Source: Mugil cephalus (Eukaryota > Chordata > Actinopteri > Mugiliformes > Mugilidae). From it: a DNA stretch of 64,000 nt. The stretch is from positions 36,685,599 through 36,749,598 of the forward strand of contig NC_061770.1 in assembly GCF_022458985.1 (NCBI RefSeq). The letters are read 5' to 3'. The notes under the pieces were generated by a model that was not told the DNA's origin, searched no databases, and saw only the letters and a list, made by a program, of their open reading frames with translations. Below, in pieces: positions 45,654 through 55,900 of the stretch. The stretch's first letter is position 1, and every line of letters starts with the position of its first letter. Made by a program: the position numbers and the translations under genes.

Positions 45654-46503
45654 CTAAGTCGAGGTCCAACATAATACAATGAAGAAACTAAGACATTCTT
45701 TTTTAAAAAGTTAGTTCACTTATAAATATTGTCACGCCACATCGTGAACATCCAGAGATAAAAGGAGCCATTCTGATGAAAGCAGCATTTCATTTCATTT
45801 CCTATATTTCTTGTTGTCCTGACCTGAACAAACTACACTTTAAAGAAAAGATTACACCTCCAGCTACAGATGGAGGAAGAAAATGTATATGTATATATAA
45901 TTGTTGTAAGTATATGAAGGACTTTTAAAATGATCTGGAAACACTCACAGTTTAGGAATATTATCTATAATAATAAAGTATATAATAAAAAGGAATACTG
46001 TGGGGGGAAAGCAACGTTGGCGCTAGAGGTTAAATTATTTTCTGTATATTTTCTTTTGGTTCTATGGCTTGAGGGGAGGGGCCTAACACTGTTTTTTTTT
46101 TTTTTTATTATTGTCTTCAATCACTGCAGGGATAAAGTGCACCAAGTCATCTGAAGGCAGTCTTAGAAATTTTTGTTTAGGAAATGTTATGTAAATGAAC
46201 TCACATACATGAAATGAAAATGAAAGCTTGGTTACTTTCAATTGTTGGTTTTCGTGATTTTTCCATTATATGCCTATAGAGTGAAGATAAAAACTGTGGA
46301 AAAGAAGAACAGCAAACCTACCGTTTGAGGTTTTAGTTAAATATAACCCTTTGTTTTTTTCTAGATTTGGGTGATAGAAAATGTAATACGTTGTAGCACA
46401 GAGGGAGGAAGACTGGCTGTCACTTTTCAGCATTTGAACCTTCTGAGATAATCATGTTCCTCAAGAAATGAAGAGTTAAAGGTTTGGTTCTTGTTATTTT
46501 CAG
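45654..46503 (+). other. Intron of gene D, no gene seen
   Basis: Parallels 62024-62971 in E. Relative to E it lacks about 98 bp near 46012 (E 62390-62490). Holds a T run near 46091. Confidence 0.55.
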
Positions 46504-46550
46504 AGAGAAGTTGCCTGAGTGAAGAGAATGAGTCTGCACTCACAGTGGAG
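46504..46550 (+). CDS. GVIN1-like: Exon 5 of gene D (exon-2-like)
   Basis: 47 nt, phase 1 in, phase 0 out, acceptor TTATTTTCAG, donor GGAG|GTAAAG. Encodes RSCLSEENESALTVE. Its DNA resembles exon 2 (AGAGA..GT.GCCTGA at the start, TGGAG|GTAA at the end) but here it is read as coding. Confidence 0.6.
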
Positions 46551-47016
46551 GTAAAGATACGTGTACATGTCAAACATAAAATAAAAATACTCCTCTCATT
46601 GGATAATGTGTATGGAATATTTACATTTAAAGTTACTGTCATTATTATTATAATAATTTTCATTAGTCGTCTTCTGAGGTGTTTCAAATTTGCGTGAGCT
46701 AAAATGAGAGACACTGAAAATGGAAATGATGTGCAAATGGTTTACAAGGCAACACCCCTAACAACATAAGCTGGCCTGATTTGAGTCAGGAGTTGATCTA
46801 TACTCCTGAAAAGGGTATTTGGGGCCTTATAAGGCCATCATTTCTGCCATAAAACTACAATTTGTTTCTGACCTTAGGTCCTTAGGTCCAATGACTTCCA
46901 ATATTTCTAATTTGATGATTAATGGAGTAAAGGTTTGTGGATATATTGTCAGTATATAACAGTAATATATAGTATGTATGACTTTAGTTATTTCTATTTT
47001 TCCTCATTTGTCAAAG
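46551..47016 (+). other. Intron of gene D with conserved palindrome
   Basis: Closely matched in E. Contains the perfect 14-bp palindrome GGCCTTATAAGGCC at 46823-46836 (E 63291-63304). No exon. Confidence 0.5.
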
Positions 47017-47125
47017 GGATCCAGCAGCGAAGATTCAGCTGTTGATTTTTTCTATGAGGCACCAGACGACCTTCCATCAACAAGTTCTGCTGGGAAAGAT
47101 GACTGTGAACAGGCTGATACAAGTG
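47017..47125 (+). CDS. GVIN1-like: Acidic exon 6 of gene D (exon-3-like)
   Basis: 109 nt, exactly the length and phase (0 in, 1 out) of exon 3. Encodes GSSSEDSAVDFFYEAPDDLP then STSSAG, Asp/Cys and QADTSG, alignable with exon 3 (ISDEDFLV...EEVEDLP...QQTDTG). Acceptor TCAAAG and donor AGTG|GTAAC are normal. It is an internal duplicate of the N-terminal acidic exon. Confidence 0.65.
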
Positions 47126-47525
47126 GTAACAATCAGTTTTATAACACTAGAAAGTGTTAATGAACTAAATCACGTTGAGTTCAAAAATAATTTGGGTAAT
47201 ATCATGTGGGTGAAGATTTGTTTGTTTTTTGTTTTTTTTTTCGTTAAGATTATTTTGTCAGTGAATTCACTTCCCTGCAGCATTTCAAATTATTCTGACT
47301 GCACCATAACATTTTGTAAGGTATAAAAGAAATGCTTCTTTTATTTAAAAATTCAACTACGGTAAAAAGTTAAAATATAATTGCTAAAGAAAATAAATCT
47401 CCAGTGGCATAAATACTGGAAATCACTTGTGATGCAATGACAACTGGATGTGAAGGAGCTGAATTACTGATGAAAAGAAGATGAAACCCTACGGTTTCTA
47501 CAAGAACCTCAGTCACTTTTCATTA
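47126..47525 (+). other. Intron of gene D up to SINE
   Basis: AT-rich, matched by 63594-63983 in E. Nothing else seen. Confidence 0.5.
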
Positions 47526-47756
47526 GGGGAGCTGTGGAGAAGTGGTGAGAGGCACAGCTTGGGTTTGAAGGGTCACAGGTCCAAGGCTGTGGTGCCGAGC
47601 AAGCACCGAACCCCCAATTTGCTCCCCAGGCGCAGCCACCTGAGGCTGCAGCCCAGTGCTCCAACTGTACACACTACTGTGTGAACAAATGGATGGGTCA
47701 AAATGCAGAGATGGAATTTCCCCATGTCCCCAAAAAGGGAACAATTTATTTATTTA
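47526..47756 (+). repeat. tRNA-derived SINE in gene D intron
   Basis: The head GGGAGCTGTGGAGAAGTGG and box B-like GGGTTTGAAGGGTCACAGG precede a body with GCACCGAACCCCCAATTTGC and TCCCCAGGCGC and an ATGCAGAG...ATTTCC stretch, then an (ATTT)n tail. This is the layout of a common fish SINE. The same insertion begins at 63984 in gene E, so it predates the D/E duplication. Confidence 0.75.
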
Positions 47757-48679
47757 TTTATTTGTGCAAGACACACTCTACATGAAGCCTTTCCCAGAAT
47801 AAAGTTTAAGCATGTTAATGGACAAAACTGGTTACATCCATAGTTAAGACGACTAACACCAATGCAGATGTGAAGCAAACTCAACTGTTCAATAACCTGA
47901 CTACTACTTTAAGATTTAGAGCTATATTGTTCAATATGATAACTCATTTATTCACGGCTGGCAGGGAATTCATTGCTGATGATTCTCCAGAGGGTTCAGA
48001 AAGTGTGGACGGGTCCACTCATGGAGTCAGCGAGCCATAAGGCTGGTAAGAGTTTTTAGAAACTGAAGAGTGAACAATATTTGAGCTGTCAAAAGAGTTT
48101 TGCGTCGTTCATTCAGAAAAAAAGCACATTACTCTTATTAGCACTGCAACTGATGTCTGTTCATTAATGATGAGAGCCTTTTAAAATACTCTGTCCTTGT
48201 AGCTGTTAACTAGTCACATTCAGTGTATGGTCACATTATGTTTCTATAGCGCCAAATAACTGAAACAAACCTTAAAAAAAATATACAAAACATGTTATAT
48301 TAAAATGACAGAAACCATCCTTGAAAAAAAATTATTTCACGTGTGCTTGAGTGTTTTAGTTTAGCCCAAATATACTATTATAATTATATACTTTATATTA
48401 TACCTTATAGCTTAAATATATGACTTACTGCAGGAGTGAACTGCAGGTTTGAACTTAAGGGCCTGTCACTCAAATTACAGTCTTCAAGTTGAACCTGTAT
48501 GTGTGATTGTTGTTGTTTTTTTTATATACACTTTATTGTATGACCTCAATTAAAGAACTTAACTAATAAAAAAGGCAAAACAAACAAAAGATTAATCTCC
48601 ATTGTCAGAAATTGCTTACCTTCTGAGTAGTGAAAACATTCTGTAATGTGCTGAATGGTATTCACTTCTATTTTGGCAG
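47757..48679 (+). other. Intron of gene D before FN3-2
   Basis: AT-rich; no exon or assignable repeat. Ends with the TTTTGGCAG acceptor. Confidence 0.5.
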
Positions 48680-48943
48680 ATGTTCCTCCACCAGTAGAAG
48701 CAACTGTTCTCCATGCTGGTGTTGACACAGTTTCTCTTGGCTTGGCATCCAGTGGTTCCTCTGTTAGGTATAAACTTCATGTAGATTATACCTGTAAGAC
48801 ACAAGGAGGCAGTGTGGACCTGGAAGACTGCAGCCCTGTAGATGTTGTAGGACTGAATCCTGGAACTGAGTATACCTTCAGGATCACAAGGATAGCAGAA
48901 AATGGAAATCAAAGCACAGTGACCTCTATATCCGCCTGTACAG
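48680..48943 (+). CDS. GVIN1-like: FN3 cassette 2 of gene D
   Basis: 264 nt, phase 1-1, donor ACAG|GTAAAT. Encodes an 88-residue FN3-like domain starting DVPPPVEATVLHAGVDTVSL and containing LNPGTEYTFRITRIAENG. Paralogue of B 16908-17153, which is six codons shorter. This type lacks the core Trp and is distinct from the SLQWDTP type. Confidence 0.75.
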
Positions 48944-49246
48944 GTAAATCTGAAATAATAATGAGTTGGTTGAATTAAAATTACAATTGTTTCCCAGTGT
49001 AGACAGTTGTTGGCTAAATAGTCCCTGAACTGAACTAAAACCTACAGAAATATAGTTATTTATGACACATATATTGTTATATTTATTGTTATTTTTTTGG
49101 AGGTAGGCATCATGGCAGTGTGTACAATCTCTCCACTGGCCTTTACAGTGGCAATGGAGGTGATTATCAGGGCTTCGAAATGGGTGGTAGGTGGAGAAAA
49201 GCTGCATGGAGGGCTTTGTCTCCCCCCAATTAGGGCCTACATGGAT

Positions 49247-49300
49247 GACATGACGACATGGATGACATGGATGACATGGATGACATGGATGACATGTGAT
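49247..49300 (+). repeat. 9-bp tandem repeat (GACATGGAT)n inside the RT palm
   Basis: GACATGGAT is repeated about five times and encodes (TWM)n directly after the catalytic YMDD. It has replaced the residues that normally follow the motif in this family. Confidence 0.75.
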
Positions 49301-49574
49301 GTCAACTGCTCCATGTTAAATAGCAACTTGGAGTGGGCTAGGATGAAAGTGAAGTCGAGTAAGTCTTGGAGCATCTCAGTTGTTAAAGGAAAGGTAGTAG
49401 ATAAGAAGTTTGTCATAAAAGAGGAGGTGATTCCCACAGTGCTTGAGAAGCCAGTGAAAAATCTGGGAAGGTGGTATGATGCAAGTCTCAGTGATAGAGC
49501 GCAGTTTGCTGGATTGAAACAGGAAATGATTAAAGGCATTTCGAGCATAGACCACCAGGGTGCTCTAAGCCAGG

Positions 49575-50195
49575 TGTAAAATGCAGTTTGTTGTGCTTTT
49601 GTGCTGTGTCATCATGTGTGATGTGTTATTGCTGCTGCCAATTAGTGCTGCGTATAGCAGCATGCAGGAAGAAGCGAGCTGCTGCTGAGCATGGTCGGAA
49701 TGGAGTTGCTGCAGGTCAGTTTGGAATTGTTTGGCACAGTTTTTGGTGATTTATCTGAACTATTTAAACTATTAATGCTTCATATGGACTATTTCTCATA
49801 ACCTGGAAGGGTGTTGTATGAGTTTGGGGTGGAGATATTTCTGTGGGTTGTTTTTGTTGTGCTTGGGGATAAAGTAAACTGAATATACTAAAAGTGTTGA
49901 ACTGTGAAACCAATGCATGTATACATACCTTCAAATTTGTTGTGCCTTTAAAGAATACTGAATGGCCATTCAAAAGATTGTCATTTATTTTTGTTAAATA
50001 CTGTTCTGTTATCTATTTTGTTTAATATCCTTAATACACTATTATTGATATCAAGAAATTTCATTGTCATTTGTGACTGTTTCCGTTCATTTCCTCTCTG
50101 AGCCGAGCTTATGTCTTCTGACAAGGAGACTCATTAACCAGAGAAACCGGTTGACATATCGGTTATATTTTACATCATATATGCTACAGTACCCA
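49575..50195. mobile_element. About 620-bp insertion interrupting the LINE fragment
   Basis: RT sequence stops after GISSIDHQG at about 49565 and resumes with AAAGTTGAGGTTATGG at about 50196, in the order expected for one continuous LINE ORF. The intervening AT-rich sequence has no identified coding content. CCAGG occurs at both junctions and could be a short target duplication. Class unknown. Confidence 0.4.
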
Positions 50196-51460
50196 GGAAA
50201 GTTGAGGTTATGGTGTATGCTTTTTGGGTTATTGCCCTGACTAATGTTACCACTGACTGTATATGAGGTTCCTCTGACAAAGTTTGAGAAGCTTGAAAGG
50301 ATGATTAATTCATCAATTAAGAGATGGCTTGGTGTCCCACGCTGCTTAAGCGGCGCAGCCTTGTATGGGAAAGGCATACTGGAGCTCCCAGTAACTAGCC
50401 TAACAGAGGAGCTTAAGTGTGCTGAGGTGAGACTGGAGATGACTCTTACTCAGACAAAAGATCAAATAGTTAGGTGTACAGCCCCCACGGTTAAAACAGG
50501 GAGGAAGTGGAATCCGAGAGATACGGTTCAGGAAGCACAGGCTGCCCTCAGGCTCAGGGATATCATAGGTCATGTACAGCACAGGTGTGGAGGCCTGGGG
50601 CTGTGTGCAGGGAAACCTCTGTGGAGCAAGGCATCAGCAGCAGGAAAGAGGAAGATGGTAGTGGAAGAAATTCATAGACAAGAAGAAGCGATGAGATGCA
50701 CTAAGACAGTGTCACAGACTAAGCAAGAACATTGGGTGAACTGGGAGAGTGTAGAGAAAAGGAAGTTGAATTGGAGAGAACTGTGGAGCATGGAGGCTAG
50801 TAGGATTAGATTTATGATAGGGGCTATTTATGATGTGCTGCCATCTCCCCGGAACCTAAACCAGTGGTTAGGGAATAATGTTGCCTGCCCACTCTGTTCG
50901 TGTGTATGTACACTTAGCCACATTCTGACAAATACCTGGCATCACAACCTGGTTCTGAAATGCTTAGCAGCTGCAATTGAGGGAAAACGGATTGAAGCAA
51001 ATTCCTGACGTGCTAAAAAGCAAATAGGCATATGATGGTTGTTTGGGGAGATAAGGCCAGACCAGCGAGAATCAGGCACAGCGCGGGGCAGCTAAGGGTG
51101 GGTGGAACCTAGGAGCTGAGGTATGATTTAAACGGCCGGCTAACTGTTCCAGAACATATAGCCATTATTTGCAAAAGACCAGAGTTGTTGTTGTGGTCCG
51201 AAGTGGAAAAGAATGTGTACTTTGTGGAACTTACTGTCCCGTGGGAAGACCGAGTGCAAGAGAGACAGATATGCGGAGATGGCAACAGAAGCTGAGCAGC
51301 GAGGCTGGAGCGCCTCTGTGCGACCAGTGGAGGTCGGTTGCCGTGGATTTGTTGTAACCATTGCTCTCCTGTATGTGTTGGGCATTCGCGGGAAAGAACA
51401 TAGAATTGCTAAAAAAAAAACAAAAAAACATGTCCCTGGCAGCGGATTGAGCAAGTGAGT

Positions 51461-51689
51461 GGCTGTGGCTAAGGAGGAAACACGCTAGATGGAGAGCAGG
51501 CTAAAGGTACTGTGTAGTGTTAGTAGTTAGCAATTGTTGGAGGGCTAATCTAATCTTGAAAATCACACGGTGGTGTGGTGGCTACATTGAGGGGGGCGAC
51601 TCCGGGACGCTGGAGCTCACTGTTAAGCCTTCTTGAGGTGTTCTTGAGGCCTAATGTAACGAAACATTGGTGAAGGGAGGTGCCCACTT
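51461..51689 (+). other. Gene D intron, unassigned
   Basis: Sequence between the LINE end and the minisatellite; no feature seen. Confidence 0.4.
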
Positions 51690-52030
51690 GAAAACATGAA
51701 TGATGTGCCGCATACTGCCTACTGCTGTTGGCTAGGCTTGTTAGCTGGTGTTTTCTTGTGTGTTACTTCTGATCCTAGCGAAAGGCAAGGTGTTGGTTTA
51801 AGTGTAGTTGCATGTCCCATCACCTCTCATCACCTGCTGCTGTGGAGTAGGCTAGGTAGCTGGTGTCTGGTAGTATCCTAATTCTGATTTTGGCAGAAGG
51901 GAGAGGTGTTGGTTGAAGTGTAGTTGCATGTCCCATGACCTCTATTATCTACTGCTGCTGGCTAAGCTAGGCTAGTTAGTAGCTGACTGCTGGTCTGCTG
52001 GTTGGGTTTTCAGTTGGACTAGGCTTCTAA
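51690..52030 (+). repeat. Minisatellite related to 17750-18295
   Basis: Three units of about 115 bp marked by CTACTGCTGTTGGCTAGGCT-type phrases near 51717, 51833 and 51950. It begins with CCACTTGAAAACATGAATGA, as the B array does, and here lies just upstream of FN3-3. Confidence 0.65.
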
Positions 52031-52131
52031 ATGAATTTTGCCTCAGATCAAGGCACGAGGGATTGTAACGTCTTGTCCTGTGTATTAATGAATATTTTAA
52101 TTAATTTATCATTGTTATATTGTTGTCACAG

Positions 52132-52392
52132 AGCCTGTCCCTCCTGCATCAGTAACAGTTTCCAGTATCAGCAGTGAGTCAGTGTCTCTGCAGTGGGACA
52201 CTCCTGCAGGTGAAGTGGAGAGCTACAATGTGACTTGTTGCAGTGAAGGAGAAACTGTGCAGGAGCTGAAGATAGATACAAACAGTGTGACCTTCAACAG
52301 CCTGAGGCCAGGGGTGTGTTATTACCTCCATGTTTGTGCACAACTCAAAAATGGAAGAAGAAGCAGGCCAACTAAGACATCTGCCACAACAG
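52132..52392 (+). CDS. GVIN1-like: FN3 cassette 3 of gene D with GC-type donor
   Basis: 261 nt, phase 1-1, acceptor TGTCACAG. FN3 hallmarks SESVSLQWDTPAG, YNVTCC, LRPGVCYYLHVCA. The donor reads ACAG|GCAATA: B has ACAA|GTAAGT at this place. GC donors are used rarely, usually with strong flanks, and this one is weak. Its last base G joins AA of the main exon to make Glu (TTETYLK). Confidence 0.7.
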
Positions 52393-52901
52393 GCAATAAA
52401 AGAAAAATAAGATAACAAAATGAAAAATGAGCAAAGTTTGATTTAATTTGACTGATTTGACTGGATCATAACTAAGTTGTAGGCAAAGCTTCAGAATGCG
52501 AAAACAAGAAAGTGGAGCAAGAAACAACAAGTACAGAGTAGGCAATTCATTGAAACCTGCATTTTGACTCAAACAGGCTGTTCACGTTTAGACCATAACC
52601 TCAAAAAGGCAAAATCTGCACAAACATTTGCCTCCCTTTAATTTAAACAAAACTAAATTAATTCCATGTATGTGTATTGCTGAGACCTAACAAAACTGCT
52701 CAATGTCATTGTTTGATAACATGACATAAATGTTCCAAGGACAATTTCTGAAGTAATTTAAATACAGCCTTTCCTCAGTAAATACTGACTTGCTGTCTAC
52801 TGAATCAATATTCTTACAGGAAAACTAAGCTAAACATGCTACATGCTTTATTGTGCAATGATAAATAATGAAAAAAATTACCACCATCTGCTTCCCCACA
52901 G
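52393..52901 (+). other. Intron before main exon of gene D
   Basis: AT-rich, not clearly similar to the corresponding intron of A, B or C. Ends TGCTTCCCCACAG at 52901. The open frame extends back to ATG 52868 through this intron end, which I regard as chance. Confidence 0.55.
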
Positions 52902-55900
52902 AAACATACTTAAAGAGTCGATTGGAGAGTCTCGGCTTGGAGCAGCACTACAGACAGAAGCTATCACTCAGTCAAATACTACAGATTGATGAGACGACCA
53001 ACAATGATGAACAACCTGCCATGTCTAAATCAGACCTTCCATGGTATTTTCTAAAGAAACTGTTGATGGTTAACGTGTCAGCAAGGAATGTGAATTATAA
53101 ATCTGCATGTGAGTCAAACTGTGATGCTGCATCAGAGATTACAGAGTTTGATTTTCCTAATCTGCTTGGCAGTGCAAATGCAGTTGACACGATAAACCCC
53201 CTTGACTTAATCACTGCTCTCTTTCTATGTTCTGATGGTTTTGTGCAGCAGGAAATGACTCTCAAGATGTCTATGTGTCAGTTCTCTGTGCCTCTGCTGC
53301 TTCCCAATAGTGACACACAGCAGTGTACCCTTATGCTGTGGGCCATGAGAGACATTGTTAAGAAGTATAGACCTCAGTCTCTCTTAGACTCCAAGGGCTT
53401 CATTGAAGAGAGAATTGTTCTTTCTGAAATTCCCATGGTTTCTTTTGTGAGGCTGGGTGAGTGCACCTTGTCTAAGTCTGAGATCCTCAACAAGCTTCTG
53501 AGCAATTCTCAGCAATACCATGACACCTTTGTTCACCACAACATGGAGGGTGGAGACAGTCCAAGAAGAATATCCAATGGACTGACTGAAATTACTTGGT
53601 ATCTTCCTGGTGGAAACAAGAACATGGACATTTTCAGTGAGCCTGTGGCTGTTGCTAACCTTCGTGGGGACATTGCTTCATTTGAAACCCAATATTCATT
53701 TCTGTGTCACACATCTGCAGCAGTTTTTGTCTTCTTTGACAATTTAGACTCTGGGTGCAATCTGCTGACCAACCAAACTGACAAGGCACAGATGTTCTTG
53801 GTGGGTAACCACAATGGGAAAAACTTCAGCTTAGAGGCTCTAAGAAAGGTAGCAACCCAGTTGGGCTTGACTAAGAACAACATCATTCTTAAGACGAAAC
53901 AGAAAAATGATGCAGACTTTGTCAAAAGTTTGAGGAAGGCAGTCAGTGATGTAGTTGAGAACTCACAAGTGAAGATGCAAATTGAGCAGATGGCTGACAT
54001 TGCCCATGAACTTGGGATTTTGGTTGATGAAGATGCTTCAGAGTGCAAGAATGGAAAGAAAAATGCAGATTCCACCACTAAAGAAATCCAGGATGCCCTC
54101 AAGTACAAAGAAGACCAGCTTCCCTTGCAAGGCCAAATATGGAAGGACTTAACTCACTTGGAGAAAGAAGAATTCCGACTTCGACATGCTGGGTCTAAAA
54201 ACATAGAGGAGTATAAAAGTGATCTTCAGGTGCAGAAAAGAGAACTGCGTCAAAAACAGAACTCTTATGACATGTCCACTGCTATGACATGCTTCATCAA
54301 TGCAATATCAAGTTCCGGGACAGAGAGGCGTTACTTTCTGAAATGGATGCAAATGAACCTTGATAACGTGTCTCGTGAAAAACTGTCTGGACTCAGGGAG
54401 CGGTACAAAGAAAAATGCAAGAACTCTGACAACAAAGAGGAGATCAAGAAAATAGACAAACAGCTCTCTAACAGCTCACTGGGGACTGAACACTTCTTCC
54501 GTGAAATGGGTCAGATCTACGAGGCTTCACTTTCTCTTCCAGAGACAGACCCATCACGTCAACAACTACAGCATTTACCCAAACTCTGTGCTGAACTGTT
54601 GCTTGATGGATTTCCCCTTGAGCTAGTAGATGGAGATGCATCCAACATACCTCTCAGATGGGTGAGTGCTGTTCTCTCTCAGCTCAATGTCTTGGTGTCT
54701 TCAAAGAACAAGATACGAGTTGTCACCGTTCTTGGAGTTCAGAGCACAGGAAAGTCCACACTCCTTAATACCATGTTTGGAGTGCAGTTTGCAGTCAGCA
54801 GTGGTCGATGCACTCGAGGTGCCTTCATGTTGCTTATAAGAATCAATGAAGATACTAAAAAACTTCTCAACTTTGACTTCATGGTGATCATTGACACTGA
54901 GGGCTTAAAGTCCCCAGAGCTGGCACAGCTGGACAACAGTTATGAGCATGACAATGAGCTTGCAACACTTGTTGTAGGGCTGAGTGATGTCACCATTATT
55001 AATATTGCAATGGAGAATTCATCAGAAATGAAAGACATCCTACAGATAGTTGTGCATGCTTTTCTCAGGATGAAGGAGGTGGGTAAAAAGCCTAAATGTC
55101 AGTTTGTTCACCAGAACGTGTCGGATGTTTCCGCCCATGAGAAGAACTTACGAGACAGGAAACTGCTCTTGCAACAGCTGAATGAGATGACCCAGGCAGC
55201 AGCAAAAATGGAACGGAAAGAGGAGAACAAGAGCTTTACTGATGTGATGGAGTACTGTCCAGACATGGGGAACTGGTACATTCCTGGACTCTGGAATGGA
55301 AACCCACCAATGGCACCAGTCAATGTAGGATACAGTGAGGCTGTATATGAGCTCAAGAAGAACATCATCAAGCTAGTGGGAAATTGTCAGTCATCTACCA
55401 GTAACATTGATGAGTTCGAGGAGTGGGTGAAGAGCTTGTGGAATGCAGTAAAGCATGAAAACTTCATCTTCAGTTTCAGAAACAGCCTGGTCGCTGACGC
55501 GTACATGAAGCTCTGCTCAGAATACAACAAATGGGAATGGGAATGTAAAAAGGAAATGTACGCCTGGGTGACAAATACAGAAACAAGAATTGCAAATTTC
55601 GGTACAGTTGCAGATAACTCTGAAATATCGGACAAGAGAGTTTTTCTCACTCATTTGAAAACTGAAGCTTCCACAGAGCTGTCTACATGGGAGAAAAAGC
55701 TTCAAGACAATCTGTCAGATTACTTCAAGCAAACAGAAGGTCACGTCTATCTGGTTGAAGGATACAAAGAGGACTTCTCAAACAGTATAAAGAGCCTTCG
55801 ACGAGAAATTGAGAGATCTGTAGTTGATCAGCTGACAGCAGCAGCTGATATCAAAACTGGAATGACAGATCTCGACAGGATCAAGAAGAATCATACGAAA

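Larger units (their letters stand above)
49090..51460 (+). mobile_element. Non-LTR retrotransposon (LINE) fragment, probably endonuclease-at-C-terminus type
   Basis: Three broken blocks on the + strand. (1) 49097-49579 is the RT palm with SPLAFTVAMEVIIRASKWVV, the catalytic YMDD (49250 area) and SNLEWARMKVKSSKSWSIS. (2) 50244-51008 is the thumb region and beyond, with IKRWLGVPRCLSGAALYGKG and a CPLC..C..H zinc-knuckle-like region that is internally deleted. (3) About 51150-51400 is a C-terminal segment with RYAEMATEAEQRGW and VRPVEVGCRGF. The order RT, Cys knuckle, C-terminal conserved domain suggests the restriction-like-endonuclease class; this is inference. It lies in D's intron, same strand. 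Confidence 0.7.

Noticed and set aside
49247-49300. Direct repeats near 49250 as a CRISPR-like array
   Set aside because: A 9-bp uninterrupted tandem repeat within a LINE RT frame in a vertebrate genome is a microsatellite, not spaced repeats.
52868-52901. ATG at 52868 as the translation start of gene D
   Set aside because: It lies in a pyrimidine-rich intron end followed by CCCCACAG. The paralogous exons in A, B and C start at the same acceptor, and the phase-1 cassettes join exactly here.
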